64,000 nucleotides of DNA, taken from positions 124,001 through 188,000 of the forward strand of contig OV277864.1 of NCBI GenBank assembly GCA_922989275.2, given 5' to 3'. The notes beneath the pieces were generated by a model. The model was given only the letters and a program-made list of their open reading frames with translations. It made no database searches and was not told the origin of the DNA. Below, piece by piece: positions 23,308 through 37,021 of the stretch (the first letter of the stretch is position 1; every line of letters begins with the position of its first letter). The position numbers and the translations under genes were made by a program. Origin of the DNA: Gari tellinella (Eukaryota > Mollusca > Bivalvia > Cardiida > Psammobiidae).

Positions 23308-24302
23308 CTTGAATAGTTGTAGCTATAGCAAGACAATGATGAATTGGATAGAAGTTTCGCATATTTATACAATAAATCGCAGAGACTGGAAGTCAAAGAT
23401 GCCAGTGCCATTCTGACACACGAGAATGTAACAGTAGAATGACTGACTTGACACTTAGCTAATTAGCACGGGTCGTTAAACAAACAACACCATGCGGTAA
23501 TCGATATGCAATCATAGCGCGAAACTGATTAGATTAGGATGTTTTCGCAAAGTGTTTATGAGCGATCATCCATTCATGCATGAATATAATACACAATTGA
23601 AAAAAGACATATTAAATTTTCAACGCTGATGGGTTTGGTCTGAAAACGGCCAAAAATTATAATTATTCTAACCATCAACCCGCACACCCATCCCCCATAT
23701 TTCTCTATAATTTAGTTGTCTTGTAATTGTATCATAATTGTAAATGAAATGTTTAAACATATTTATTATAAAATTGTTGTAAAAATGTTTGGAAGTTGTA
23801 AAAGCAAAAACATTATATGTACTTGCTAACAGCAGTTTCAGATATTAAGTGAAATGATGTTGAGTGTACGTGTGGGGTGGGGGAGGGAGGGTTAATTACC
23901 GCGATTACGCTTAAAATGATGATAATGTTAATAAACTCTGTCTTTTGTAAATTCCTACTAAATAATATTTAATAACTGGCAGCTGTAGTTGATCTACTTA
24001 ATATAAACTATATAGAAGTAGTAGTAGTAATAGTTGTTGTTGTTGTAATTCTGGTGGTACTCGTAGTAGTAGCAGCAACATTCATAGAAGTAGTAGATGT
24101 AGTAGTAGTAACAGTAGTATTGTTGCAATTATGGTAGAAGTAGTAGTTGTAGTAGTAGTAGTAGAAGTAGTAGTAGTAGAAGTAGTAGAAGTTGTAGTAG
24201 TAGAAGTAGTAATAGTAGTAGAAATAGTTGTAGTAGTAATAGTAGTAGTAGTAGTAGTAATAGTAGTAGTTGATGTTGTTGTTATTTTGGATGTTGTAGC
24301 AA

Positions 24303-24334
<32 letters not shown>

Positions 24335-24567
24335 TATTCAGTAGCAGTAGTAGTTGTTGTTTTTTATAATGTTGGTAGTAGTAGTAGTAGAATCGAATAG
24401 GTATTAATAGAGACCGGTAGCTGTTATTGTTAACAATAACTTTGTGGGGTAAGGGAATTCTTTGGAATTGTGTTTGTAAACTCTGAGAGATATATCTTTC
24501 TAGACATTTGTTGGCTCTGAAAAGGGCCGTTTGTGGAAAACGACTTGCGGTTTATATCCATGACTAA

Positions 24568-24900
24568 CTAGTAGTCAGAATCAGAAGAGTACTCCGAATC
24601 TGATCCGGAGACAATTTCTACAGACTCGTCAAACATGTCTCTCCGTAGCTGTGCCACTTGGTCTGCTTTGATGTAGGCGTAGTCGTAGAACATATTTCGT
24701 GCGCCTTCAACGACTGCCAGCTTCAGGCGAAGATTGTAACGAAAGGCCTTGTTGTTGCTTCATTTCGCCATCATGTAGCGTTTCTGTACGTCTCCAAGCC
24801 GCTGGTTCAGCAGAACTATCTGGTCGCAGGCTTTGCGGAAGCGTCGCTCAGCATCACAAAGAGTGTGGCGTTTGTCGAGAGATTGGATTCTGGAAGGCAT
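24568..24900 (-). pseudogene. 110-aa gene copy 16, nonsense codon
   Basis: Arg47 (CGA) has become TGA (24760-24762), a CpG-type transition, and Lys43 has become Met. Only the first 46 residues would be made. Start codon, promoter and stem-loop (24513-24528) are intact. Unit 28 carries the same changes. Confidence 0.85.
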
Positions 24901-26154
24901 CTTGAATAGTTGTAGCTATAGCAAGACAATGATGAATTGGATAGAAGTTTCGCATATTTATACAATAAATCGCAGAGACTGGACGTCAAAGATGCCAGTG
25001 CCATTCTGACACACGAGAATGTAACAGTAGAATGACTGAGTTGACACTTAGCTAATTAGCACGGGTCGTTAAACAAACAACACCATGCGGTAATCGATAT
25101 GCAATCATAGCGCGAAACTGATTAGATTAGGATGTTTTCGCAAAGTGTTTATGAGCGATCATCCATTCATGCATGAACATAATACACAATTGAAAAAAGA
25201 AATATTAAATTTTCAACGCTGATGGGTTTGGTCTGAAATAGGCCAAAAATTATAATTATTCTAACCATCAACCCGCACACCCATCCCCCATATTTCTCTA
25301 TAATTTAGTTGTCTTGTAATTGTATCATAATTGTAAATGAAATGTTTAAACATATTTATTATAAAATTGTTGTAAAAATGTTTGGAAGTTGTAAAAGCAA
25401 AAACATTATATGTACTTGCTAACAGCAGTTTCAGATATTAAGTGAAATGATGTTGAGTGTACGTGTGGGGTGGGGGAGGGAGGGTTAATTACCGCGATTA
25501 CGCTTAAAATGATGATAATGTTAATAAACTCTGTCTTTTGTAAATTCCTACTAAATAATATTTAATAACTGGCAGCTGTAGTTGATCTACTTAATATAAA
25601 CTATATAGAAGTAGTAGTAGTAATAGTTGTTGTTGTTGTAATTCTGGTGGTAGTCGTAGTAGTAGCAGCAACATTCATAGAAGTAGTAGTTGTAGTAGTA
25701 GTAACAGTAGTATTGTTGCAATTATGGTAGAAGTAGTAGTTGTAGTAGTAGTAGTAGAAGTAGTAGTAGTAGAAGTAGTAGAAGTTGTAGTAGTAGAAGT
25801 AGTAATAGTAGTAGAAATAGTTGTAGTAGTAATAGTAGTAGTAGTAGTAGTAATAGTAGTAGTTGATGTTGTTGTTATTTTGGAAGTTGTAGCAATAGTA
25901 GTAGTAGTAGTAGTAGTAGTAGATTCAGTAGCAGTAGTAGTTGTTGTTTTTTATAATGTTGGTAGTAGTAGTAGTAGAATCGAATAGGTATTAATAGAGA
26001 CCTGTAGCTGTTATTGTTAACAATAACTTTGTGGGATAAGGGAATTCTTTGGAATTGTGTTTGTAAACTCTGAGAGATATATCTTTCTAGACATTTGTTG
26101 GCTCTGAAAAGGGCCGTTTGTGGAAAACGACTTGCGGTTTATATCCATGACTTA

Positions 26155-26487
26155 CTAGTAGTCAGAATCAGAAGAGTACTCCGAATCTGATCCGGAGACA
26201 ATTTCTACAGACTCGTCAAACATGTCTCTCCGTAGCTGTGCCACTTGGTCTGCTTTGATGTAGGCGTAGTCGTAGAACATATTTCGTGCGCCTTCAACGA
26301 CTGCCAGCTTCAGGCGAAGATTGTAACGAAAGGCCTTGTTGTTGCTTCGTTTCGCCATCTTGTAGCGTTTCTGTACGTCTCCAAGCCGCTGGTTCAGCAG
26401 AACTATCTGGTCGCAGGCTTTGCGGAAGCGTCGCTCAGCATCACAAAGAGTGTGGCGTTTGTCGAGAGATTGGATTCTGGAAGGCAT
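26155..26487 (-). CDS. 110-aa histone-style gene, copy 17
   Basis: Intact, Ser48, with a synonymous AAC-to-AAT change at Asn69. Stem-loop 26100-26115. The base after the stop codon is changed (CTTACTAG on the + strand), as in unit 29. Confidence 0.8.
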   Translation of the reverse strand: MPSRIQSLDKRHTLCDAERRFRKACDQIVLLNQRLGDVQKRYKMAKRSNNKAFRYNLRLKLAVVEGARNMFYDYAYIKADQVAQLRRDMFDESVEIVSGSDSEYSSDSDY

Positions 26488-27742
26488 CTTGAATAGTTGT
26501 AGCTATAGCAAGACAATGATGAATTGGATAGAAGTTTCGCATATTTATACAATAAATCGCAGAGACTGGAAGTCAAAGATGCCAGTGCCATTCTGACACA
26601 CGAGAATGTAACAGTAGAATGACTGAGTTGACACTTAGTTAGCTAATTAGCACGGGTCGTTAAACAAACAACACCATGCGGTAATCGATATGCAATCATA
26701 GCGCGAAACTGATTAGATTAGGATGTTTTCGCAAAGTGTTTATGAGCGATCATCCATTCATGCATGAACATAATACACAATTGAAAAAAGAAATATTAAA
26801 TTTTCAACGCTGATGGGTTTGGTCTGAAAACGGCCAAAATTTATAATTATTCTAACCATCAACCCGCACACCCATCCCCCATATTTCTCTATAATTTAGT
26901 TGTCTTGTAATTGTATCATAATTGTAAATGAAATGTTTAAACATATTTATTATAAAATTGTTGTAAAAATGTTTGGAAGTTGTAAAAGCAAAAACATTAT
27001 ATGTACTTGCTAACAGCAGTTTCAGATATTAAGTGAAATGATGTTGAGTGTACGTGTGGGGTGGGGGAGGGAGGGTTAATTACCGCGATTACGCTTAAAA
27101 TGATGATAATGTTAATAAACTCTGTCTTTTGTAAATTCCTACTAAATAATATTTAATAACTGGCAGCTGTAGTTGATCTACTTATAAACTATATAGAAGT
27201 AGTAGTAGTAATAGTTGTTGTTGTTGTAATTCTGGTGGTAGTCGTAGTAGTAGCATCAACATTCATAGAAGTAGTAGTTGTAGTAGTAGTAACAGTAGTA
27301 TTGTTGCAATTATGGTAGTAGTAGTAGTTGTAGTAGTAGTAGTAGAAGTAGTAGTAGTAGTAGAAGTAGTAGAAGTTGTAGTAGTAGAAGTAGTAATAGT
27401 AGTAGAAATAGTTGTAGTAGTAATAGTAGTAGTAGTAGTAATAATAGTAGTAGTTGATGTTGTTGTTATTTTGGAAGTTGTAGCAATAGTAGTAGTAGTA
27501 GTAGTAGTAGATTCAGTAGCAGTAGTAGTTGTTGTTTTTTATAATGTTGGTAGTAGTAGTAGTAGAATCGAATAGGTATTAATAGAGACCGGTAGCTGTT
27601 ATTGTTAACAATAACTTTGTGGGGTAAGGGAATTCTTTGGAATTGTGTTTGTAAACTCTGAGAGATATATCTTTCTAGACAATTGTTGGCTCTGAAAAGG
27701 GCCGTTTGTGGAAAACGACTTGCGGTTTATATCCATGACTAA

Positions 27743-28075
27743 CTAGTAGTCAGAATCAGAAGAGTACTCCGAATCTGATCCGGAGACAATTTCTACAGAC
27801 TCGTCAAACATGTCTCTCCGTAGCTGTGCCACTTGGTCTGCTTTGATGTAGGCGTAGTCGTAGAACATGTTTCGTGCGCCTTCAACGACTGCCAGCTTCA
27901 GGCGAAGATTGTAACGAAAGGCCTTGTTGTTGCTTCGTTTCGCCATCTTGTAGCGTTTCTGTACGTCTCCAAGCCGCTGGTTCAGCAGAACTATCTGGTC
28001 GCAGGCTTTGCGGAAGCGTCGCTCAGCATCACAAAGAGTGTGGCGTTTGTCGAGAGATTGGATTCTGGAAGGCTT
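27743..28075 (-). pseudogene. 110-aa gene copy 18, start codon lost; chimeric unit
   Basis: ATG is changed to AAG (28073-28075), as in unit 6. The left part of this unit (GCATCAAC near 27253, ACAATTGTTG near 27680) instead matches unit 30. The unit is therefore a recombinant joining the end of block A to the start of block B, with the crossover between about 27690 and 28075. Stem-loop 27688-27703. Confidence 0.8.
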
Positions 28076-29326
28076 CTTGAATAGTTGTAGCTATAGCAAG
28101 ACAATGATGAATTGGATAGAAGTTTCGCATATTTATACAATAAATCGCAGAGACTGGAAGTCAAAGATGCCAGTGCCATTCTGACACACGAGAATGTAAC
28201 AGTAGAATGACTGAGTTGACACTTAGCTAATTAGCACGGGTCGTTAAACAAACAACACCATGCGGTAATCGATATGCAATCATAGCGCGAAACTGATTAG
28301 ATTAGGATGTTTTCGCAAAGTGTTTATGAGCGATCATCCATTCATGCATGAACATAATACACAATTGAAAAAAGAAATATTAAATTTTCAACGCTGATGG
28401 GTTTGGTCTGAAAACGGCCAAAAATTATAATTATTCTAACCATCAACCCGCACACCCATCCCCCATATTTCTCTATAATTTAGTTGTCTTGTAATTGTAT
28501 CATAATTGTAAATGAAATGTTTAAACATATTTATTATAAAATTGTTGTAAAAATGTTTGGAAGTTGTAAAAGCAAAAACATTATATGTACTTGCTAACAG
28601 CAGTTTCAGATATTAAGTGAAATGATGTTGAGTGTACGTGTGGGGTGGGGGAGGGAGGGTTAATTACCGCGATTACGCTTAAAATGATGATAATGTTAAT
28701 AAACTCTGTCTTTTGTAAATTCCTACTAAATAATATTTAATAACTGGCAGCTGTAGTTGATCTACTTATAAACTATATAGAAGTAGTAGTAGTAATAGTT
28801 GTTGTTGTTGTAATTCTGGTGGTAGTCGTAGTAGTAGCAGCAACATTCATAGAAGTAGTAGTTGTAGTAGTAGTAACAGTAGTATTGTTGCAATTATGGT
28901 AGTAGTAGTAGTTGTAGTAGTAGTAGTAGAAGTAGTAGTAGTAGTAGAAGTAGTAGAAGTTGTAGTAGTAGAAGTAGTAATAGTAGTAGAAATAGTTGTA
29001 GTAGTAATAGTAGTAGTAGTAGTAATAATAGTAGTAGTTGATGTTGTTGTTATTTTGGAAGTTGTAGCAATAGTAGTAGTAGTAGTAGTAGTAGATTCAG
29101 TAGCAGTAGTAGTTGTTGTTTTTTATAATGTTGGTAGTAGTAGTAGTAGAATCGAATAGGTATTAATAGAGACCGGTAGCTGTTATTGTTAACAATAACT
29201 TTGTGGGGTAAGGGAATTCTTTGGAATTGTGTTTGTAAACTCTGAGAGATATATCTTTCTAGACATTTGTTGGCTCTGAAAAGGGCCGTTTGTGGAAAAC
29301 GACTTGCGGTTTATATCCATGACTAA

Positions 29327-29659
29327 CTAGTAGTCAGAATCAGAAGAGTACTCCGAATCTGATCCGGAGACAATTTCTACAGACTCGTCAAACATGTCTC
29401 TCCGTAGCTGTGCCACTTGGTCTGCTTTGATGTAGGCGTAGTCGTAGAACATGTTTCGTGCGCCTTCAACGACTGCCAGCTTCAGGCGAAGATTGTAACG
29501 AAAGGCCTTGTTGTTGTTTCGTTTCGCCATCTTGTAGCGTTTCTGTACGTCTCCAAGCCGCTGGTTCAGCAGAACTATCTGGTCGCAGGCTTTGCGGAAG
29601 CGTCGCTCAGCATCACAAAGAGTGTGGCGTTTGTCGAGAGATTGGATTCTGAAAGGCAT
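29327..29659 (-). CDS. 110-aa histone-style gene, copy 19
   Basis: Intact, Asn48, Ser3 changed to Phe as in copy 7. Stem-loop 29272-29287. Confidence 0.78.
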   Translation of the reverse strand: MPFRIQSLDKRHTLCDAERRFRKACDQIVLLNQRLGDVQKRYKMAKRNNNKAFRYNLRLKLAVVEGARNMFYDYAYIKADQVAQLRRDMFDESVEIVSGSDSEYSSDSDY

Positions 29660-30913
29660 CTTGAATAGTTGTAGCTATAGCAAGACAATGATGAATTGGA
29701 TAGAAGTTTCGCATATTTATACAATAAATCGCAGAGACTGGAAGTCAAAGATGCCAGTGCCATTCTGACACACGAGAATGTAACAGTAGAATGACTGAGT
29801 TGACACTTAGCTAATTAGCACGGGTCGTTAAACAAACAACACCATGCGGTAATCGATATGCAATCATAGCGCGAAACTGATTAGATTAGGATGTTTTCGC
29901 AAAGTGTTTATGAGCGATCATCCATTCATGCATGAACATAATACACAATTGAAAAAAGAAATATTAAATTTTCAACGCTGATGGGTTTGGTCTGAAAACG
30001 GCCAAAAATTATAATTATTCTAACCATCAACCCGCACACCCATCACCCATATTTCTCTATAATTTAGTTGTCTTGTAATTGTATCATAATTGTAAATGAA
30101 ATGTTTAAACATATTTATTATAAAATTGTTGTAAAAATGTTTGGAAGTTGTAAAAGCAAAAACATTATATGTACTTGCTAACAGCAGTTTCAGATATTAA
30201 GTGAAATGATGTTGTGTGTACGTGTGGGGTGGGGGAGGGAGGGTTAATTACCGCGATTACGCTTAAAATGATGATAATGTTAATAAACTCTGTCTTTTGT
30301 AAATTCCTACTAAATAATATTTAATAACTGGCAGCTGTAGTTGATCTACTTATAAACTATATAGAAGTAGTAGTAGTAATAGTTGTTGTTGTTGTAATTC
30401 TGGTGGTAGTCGTAGTAGTAGCAGCAACATTCATAGAAGTAGTAGTTGTAGTAGTAGTAACAGTAGTATTGTTGCAATTATGGTAGAAGTAGTAGTTGTA
30501 GTAGTAGTAGTAGAAGTAGTAGTAGTAGAAGTAGTAGAAGTTGTAGTAGTAGAAGTAGTAATAGTAGTAGAAATAGTTGTAGTAGTAATAGTAGTAGTAG
30601 TAGTAGTAATAGTAGTAGTTGATGTTGTTGTTATTTTGGAAGTTGTAGCAATAGTAGTAGTAGTAGTAGTAGTAGTAGTAGATTCAGTAGCAGTAGTAGT
30701 TGTTGTTTTTTATAATGTTGGTAGTAGTAGTAGTAGAATCGAATAGGTATTAATAGAGACCGGTAGCTGTTATTGTTAACAATAACTTTGTGGGGTAAGG
30801 GAATTCTTTGGAATTGTGTTTGTAAACTCTGAGAGATATATCTTTCTAGACATTTGTTGGCTCTGAAAAGGGCCGTTTGTGGAAAACGACTTGCGGTTTA
30901 TATCCATGACTAA

Positions 30914-31246
30914 CTAGTAGTCAGAATCAGAAGAGTACTCCGAATCTGATCCGGAGACAATTTCTACAGACTCGTCAAACATGTCTCTCCGTAGCTGTGC
31001 CACTTGGTCTGCTTTGATGTAGGCGTAGTCGTAGAACATGTTTCGTGCGCCTTCAACGACTGCCAGCTTCAGGCGAAGATTGTAACGAAAGGCCTTGTTG
31101 TTGTTTCGTTTCGCCATCTTGTAGCGTTTCTGTACGTCTCCAAGCCGCTGGTTCAGCAGAACTATCTGGTCGCAGGCTTTGCGGAAGCGTCGCTCAGCAT
31201 CACAAAGAGTGTGGCGTTTGTCGAGAGATTGGATTCTGGAAGGCAT
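30914..31246 (-). CDS. 110-aa histone-style gene, copy 20
   Basis: Intact, Asn48. Stem-loop 30859-30874. Confidence 0.8.
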   Translation of the reverse strand: MPSRIQSLDKRHTLCDAERRFRKACDQIVLLNQRLGDVQKRYKMAKRNNNKAFRYNLRLKLAVVEGARNMFYDYAYIKADQVAQLRRDMFDESVEIVSGSDSEYSSDSDY

Positions 31247-32497
31247 CTTGAATAGTTGTAGCTATAGCAAGACAATGATGAATTGGATAGAAGTTTCGCA
31301 TATTTATACAATAAATCGCAGAGACTGGAAGTCAAAGATGCCAGTGCCATTCTGACACACGAGAATGTAACAGTAGAATGACTGAGTTGACACTTAGCTA
31401 ATTAGCACGGGTCGTTAAACAAACAACACCATGCGGTAATCGATATGCAATCATAGCGCGAAACTGATTAGATTAGGATGTTTTCGCAAAGTGTTTATGA
31501 GCGATCATCCATTCATGCATGAACATAATACACAATTGAAAAAAGAAATATTAAATTTTCAACGCTGATGGGTTTGGTCTGAAAACGGCCAAAAATTATA
31601 ATTATTCTAACCATCAACCCGCACACCCATCCCCCATATTTCTCTATAATTTAGTTGTCTTGTAATTGTATCATAATTGTAAATGAAATGTTTAAACATA
31701 TTTATTATAAAATTGTTGTAAAAATGTTTGGAAGTTGTAAAAGCAAAAACATTATATGTACTTGCTAACAGCAGTTTCAGATATTAAGTGAAATGATGTT
31801 GAGTGTACGTGTGGGGTGGGGGAGGGAGGGTTAATTACCGCGATTACGCTTAAAATGATGATAATGTTAATAAACTCTGTCTTTTGTAAATTCCTACTAA
31901 ATAATATTTAATAACTGGCAGCTGTAGTTGATCTACTTATAAACTATATAGAAGTAGTAGTAGTAATAGTTGTTGTTGTTGTAATTCTGGTGGTAGTCGT
32001 AGTAGTAGCAGCAACATTCATAGAAGTAGTAGTTGTAGTAGTAGTAACAGTAGTATTGTTGCAATTATGGTAGAAGTAGTAGTTGTAGTAGTAGTAGTAG
32101 AAGTAGTAGTAGTAGAAGTAGTAGAAGTTGTAGTAGTAGAAGTAGTAATAGTAGTAGAAATAGTTGTAGTAGTAATAGTAGTAGTAGTAGTAGTAATAGT
32201 AGTAGTTGATGTTGTTGTTATTTTGGAAGTTGTAGCAATAGTAGTAGTAGTAGTAGTAGTAGTAGATTCAGTAGCAGTAGTAGTTGTTGTTTTTTATAAT
32301 GTTGGTAGTAGTAGTAGTAGAATCGAATAGGTATTAATAGAGACCGGTAGCTGTTATTGTTAACAATAACTTTGTGGGGTAAGGGAATTCTTTGGAATTG
32401 TGTTTGTAAACTCTGAGAGATATATCTTTCTAGACATTTGTTGGCTCTGAAAAGGGCCGTTTGTGGAAAACGACTTGCGGTTTATATCCATGACTAA

Positions 32498-32830
32498 CTA
32501 GTAGTCAGAATCAGAAGAGTACTCCGAATCTGATCCGGAGACAATTTCTACAGACTCGTCAAACATGTCTCTCCGTAGCTGTGCCACTTGGTCTGCTTTG
32601 ATGTAGGCGTAGTCGTAGAACATGTTTCGTGCGCCTTCAACGACTGCCAGCTTCAGGCGAAGATTGTAACGAAAGGCCTTGTTGTTGTTTCGTTTCGCCA
32701 TCTTGTAGCGTTTCTGTACGTCTCCAAGCCGCTGGTTCAGCAGAACTATCTGGTCGCAGGCTTTGCGGAAGCGTCGCTCAGCATCACAAAGAGTGTGGCG
32801 TTTGTCGAGAGATTGGATTCTGGAAGGCAT
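32498..32830 (-). CDS. 110-aa histone-style gene, copy 21
   Basis: Intact, Asn48. Stem-loop 32443-32458. Confidence 0.8.
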   Translation of the reverse strand: MPSRIQSLDKRHTLCDAERRFRKACDQIVLLNQRLGDVQKRYKMAKRNNNKAFRYNLRLKLAVVEGARNMFYDYAYIKADQVAQLRRDMFDESVEIVSGSDSEYSSDSDY

Positions 32831-34084
32831 CTTGAATAGTTGTAGCTATAGCAAGACAATGATGAATTGGATAGAAGTTTCGCATATTTATACAATAAAT
32901 CGCAGAGACTGGAAGTCAAAGATGCCAGTGCCATTCTGACACACGAGAATGTAACAGTAGAATGACTGAGTTGACACTTAGTTAGCTAATTAGCACGGGT
33001 CGTTAAACAAACAACACCATGCGGTAATCGATATGCAATCATAGCGCGAAACTGATTAGATTAGGATGTTTTCGCAAAGTGTTTATGAGCGATCATCCAT
33101 TCATGCATGAACATAATACACAATTGAAAAAAGAAATATTAAATTTTCAACGCTGATGGGTTTGGTCTGAAAACGGCCAAAAATTATAATTATTCTAACC
33201 ATCAACCCGCACACCCATCCCCCATATTTCTCTATAATTTAGTTGTCTTGTAATTGTATCATAATTGTAAATGAAATGTTTAAACATATTTATTATAAAA
33301 TTGTTGTAAAAATGTTTGGAAGTTGTAAAAGCAAAAACATTATATGTACTTGCTAACAGCAGTTTCAGATATTAAGTGAAATGATGTTGAGTGTACGTGT
33401 GGGGTGGGGGAGGGAGGGTTAATTACCGCGATTACGCTTAAAATGATGATAATGTTAATAAACTCTGTCTTTTGTAAATTCCTACTAAATAATATTTAAT
33501 AACTGGCAGCTGTAGTTGATCTACTTATAAACTATATAGAAGTAGTAGTAGTAATAGTTGTTGTTGTTGTAATTCTGGTGGTAGTCGTAGTAGTAGCAGC
33601 AACATTCATAGAAGTAGTAGTTGTAGTAGTAGTAACAGTAGTATTGTTGCAATTATGGTAGAAGTAGTAGTTGTAGTAGTAGTAGTAGAAGTAGTAGTAG
33701 TAGAAGTAGTAGAAGTTGTAGTAGTAGAAGTAGTAATAGTAGTAGAAATAGTTGTAGTAGTAATAGTAGTAGTAGTAGTAGTAATAGTAGTAGTTGATGT
33801 TGTTGTTATTTTGGAAGTTGTAGCAATAGTAGTAGTAGTAGTAGTAGTAGTAGATTCAGTAGCAGTAGTAGTTTTCTTTTTTATAATGTTGGTAGTAGTA
33901 GTAGTAGAATCGAATAGGTATTAATAGAGACCGGTAGCTGTTATTGTTAACAATAACTTTGTGGGGTAAGAGAATTCTTTGGAATTGTGTTTGTAAACTC
34001 TGAGAGATATATCTTTCTAGACATTTGTTGGCTCTGAAAAGGGCCGTTTGTGGAAAACGACTTGCGGTTTATATCCATGACTAA

Positions 34085-34417
34085 CTAGTAGTCAGAATCA
34101 GAAGAGTACTCCGAATCTGATCCGGAGACAATTTCTACAGACTCGTCAAACATGTCTCTCCGTAGCTGTGCCACTTGGTCTGCTTTGATGTAGGCGTAGT
34201 CGTAGAACATGTTTCGTGCGCCTTCAACGACTGCCAGCTTCAGGCGAAGATTGTAACGAAAGGCCTTGTTGTTGTTTCGTTTCGCCATCTTGTAGCGTTT
34301 CTGTACGTCTCCAAGCCGCTGGTTCAGCAGAACTATCTGGTCGCAGGCTTTGCGGAAGCGTCGCTCAGCATCACAAAGAGTGTGGCGTTTGTCGAGAGAT
34401 TGGATTCTGGAAGGCAT
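34085..34417 (-). CDS. 110-aa histone-style gene, copy 22
   Basis: Intact, Asn48. Stem-loop 34030-34045. Shares the T-rich variant next to the microsatellite with unit 10. Confidence 0.8.
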   Translation of the reverse strand: MPSRIQSLDKRHTLCDAERRFRKACDQIVLLNQRLGDVQKRYKMAKRNNNKAFRYNLRLKLAVVEGARNMFYDYAYIKADQVAQLRRDMFDESVEIVSGSDSEYSSDSDY

Positions 34418-35663
34418 CTTGAATAGTTGTAGCTATAGCAAGACAATGATGAATTGGATAGAAGTTTCGCATATTTATACAATAAATCGCAGAGACTGGA
34501 AGTCAAAGATGCCAGTGCCATTCTGACACACGAGAATGTAACAGTAGAATGACTGAGTTGACACTTAGTTAGCTAATTAGCACGGGTCGTTAAACAAACA
34601 ACACCATGCGGTAATCGATATGCAATCATAGCGCGAAACTGATTAGATTAGGATGTTTTCGCAAAGTGTTTATGAGCGATCATCCATTCATGCATGAACA
34701 TAATACACAATTGAAAAAAGAAATATTAAATTTTCAACGCTGATGGGTTTGGTCTGAAAACGGCCAAAAATTATAATTATTCTAACCATCAACCCGCACA
34801 CCCATCCCCCATATTTCTCTATAATTTAGTTGTCTTGTAATTGTATCATAATTGTAAATGAAATGTTTAAACATATTTATTATAAAATTGTTGTAAAAAT
34901 GTTTGGAAGTTGTAAAAGCAAAAACATTATATGTACTTGCTAACAGCAGTTTCAGATATTAAGTGAAATGATGTTGAGTGTACGTGTGGGGTGGGGGAGG
35001 GAGGGTTAATTACCGCGATTACGCTTAAAATGATGATAATGTTAATAAACTCTGTCTTTTGTAAATTCCTACTAAATAATATTTAATAACTGGCAGCTGT
35101 AGTTGATCTACTTATAAACTATATAGAAGTAGTAGTAGTAATAGTTGTTGTTGTTGTAATTCTGGTGGTAGTCGTAGTAGTAGCAGCAACATTCATAGAA
35201 GTAGTAGTTGTAGTAGTAGTAACAGTAGTATTGTTGCAATTATGGTAGAAGTAGTAGTTGTAGTAGTAGTAGTAGAAGTAGTAGTAGTAGAAGTAGTAGA
35301 AGTTGTAGTAGTAGAAGTAGTAATAGTAGTAGAAATAGTTGTAGTAGTAATAGTAGTAGTAGTAGTAGTAATAGTAGTAGTTGATGTTGTTGTTATTTTG
35401 GAAGTTGTAGCAATAGTAGTAGTAGTAGTAGATTCAGTAGCAGTAGTAGTTGTTGTTTTTTATAATGTTGGTAGTAGTAGTAGTAGAATCGAATAGGTAT
35501 TAATAGAGACCGGTAGCTGTTATTGTTAACAATAACTTTGTGGGGTAAGGGAATTCTTTGGAATTGTGTTTGTAAACTCTGAGAGATATATCTTTCTAGA
35601 CATTTGTTGGCTCTGAAAAGGGCCGTTTGTGGAAAACGACTTGCGGTTTATATCCATGACTAA

Positions 35664-35996
35664 CTAGTAGTCAGAATCAGAAGAGTACTCCGAATCTGAT
35701 CCGGAGACAATTTCTACAGACTCGTCAAACATGTCTCTCCGTAGCTGTGCCACTTGGTCTGCTTTGATGTAGGCGTAGTCGTAGAACATGTTTCGTGCGC
35801 CTTCAACGACTGCCAGCTTCAGGCGAAGATTGTAACGAAAGGCCTTGTTGTTGTTTCGTTTCGCCATCTTGTAGCGTTTCTGTACGTCTCCAAGCCGCTG
35901 GTTCAGCAGAACTATCTGGTCGCAGGCTTTGCGGAAGCGTCGCTCAGCATCACAAAGAGTGTGGCGTTTGTCGAGAGATTGGATTCTGGAAGGCAT
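35664..35996 (-). CDS. 110-aa histone-style gene, copy 23
   Basis: Intact, Asn48. Stem-loop 35609-35624. Unlike its partner unit 11, the E2F-like site is intact. Confidence 0.8.
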   Translation of the reverse strand: MPSRIQSLDKRHTLCDAERRFRKACDQIVLLNQRLGDVQKRYKMAKRNNNKAFRYNLRLKLAVVEGARNMFYDYAYIKADQVAQLRRDMFDESVEIVSGSDSEYSSDSDY

Positions 35997-36988
35997 CTTG
36001 AATAGTTGTAGCTATAGCAAGACAATGATGAATTGGATAGAAGTTTCGCATATTTATACAATAAATCGCAGAGACTGGAAGTCAAAGATGCCAGTGCCAT
36101 TCTGACACACGAGAATGTAACAGTAGAATGACTGAGTTGACACTTAGCTAATTAGCACGGGTCGTTAAACAAACAACACCATGCGGTAATCGATATGCAA
36201 TCATAGCGCGAAACTGATTAGATTAGGATGTTTTCGCAAAGTGTTTATGAGCGATCATCCATTCATGCATGAACATAATACACAATTGAAAAAAGAAATA
36301 TTAAATTTTCAACGCTGATGGGTTTGGTCTGAAAACGGCCAAAAATTATAATTATTCTAACCATCAACCCGCACACCCATCCCCCATATTTCTCTATAAT
36401 TTAGTTGTCTTGTAATTGTATCATAATTGTAAATGAAATGTTTAAACATATTTATTATAAAATTGTTGTAAAAATGTTTGGAAGTTGTAAAAGCAAAAAC
36501 ATTATATGTACTTGCTAACAGCAGTTTCAGATATTAAGTGAAATGATGTTGAGTGTACGTGTGGGGTGGGGGAGGGAGGGTTAATTACCGCGATTACGCT
36601 TAAAATGATGATAATGTTAATAAACTCTGTCTTTTGTAAATTCCTACTAAATAATATTTAATAACTGGCAGCTGTAGTTGATCTACTTATAAACTATATA
36701 GAAGTAGTAGTAGTAATAGTTGTTGTTGTTGTAATTCTGGTGGTAGTCGTAGTAGTAGCAGCAACATTCATAGAAGTAGTAGTTGTAGTAGTAGTAACAG
36801 TAGTATTGTTGCAATTATGGTAGAAGTAGTAGTTGTAGTAGTAGTAGTAGAAGTAGTAGTAGTAGAAGTAGTAGAAGTTGTAGTAGTAGAAGTAGTAATA
36901 GTAGTAGAAATAGTTGTAGTAGTAATAGTAGTAGTAGTAGTAGTAATAGTAGTAGTTGATGTTGTTGTTATTTTGGAAGTTGTAGCAA

Positions 36989-37021
<33 letters not shown>

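Larger units (their letters stand above)
9017..28072. repeat. Higher-order block A: 12 units, ~19.05 kb
   Basis: Unit spacings from unit 6 to unit 18 are 1584, 1593, 1584, 1587, 1579, 1590, 1593, 1593, 1585, 1593, 1587 and 1588 bp. Block B repeats these lengths in order with three small exceptions. Shared private variants mark each matching pair (units 6/18, 7/19, 10/22, 13/25, 16/28, 17/29). The exact edges are uncertain within about 390 bp. Confidence 0.9.
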
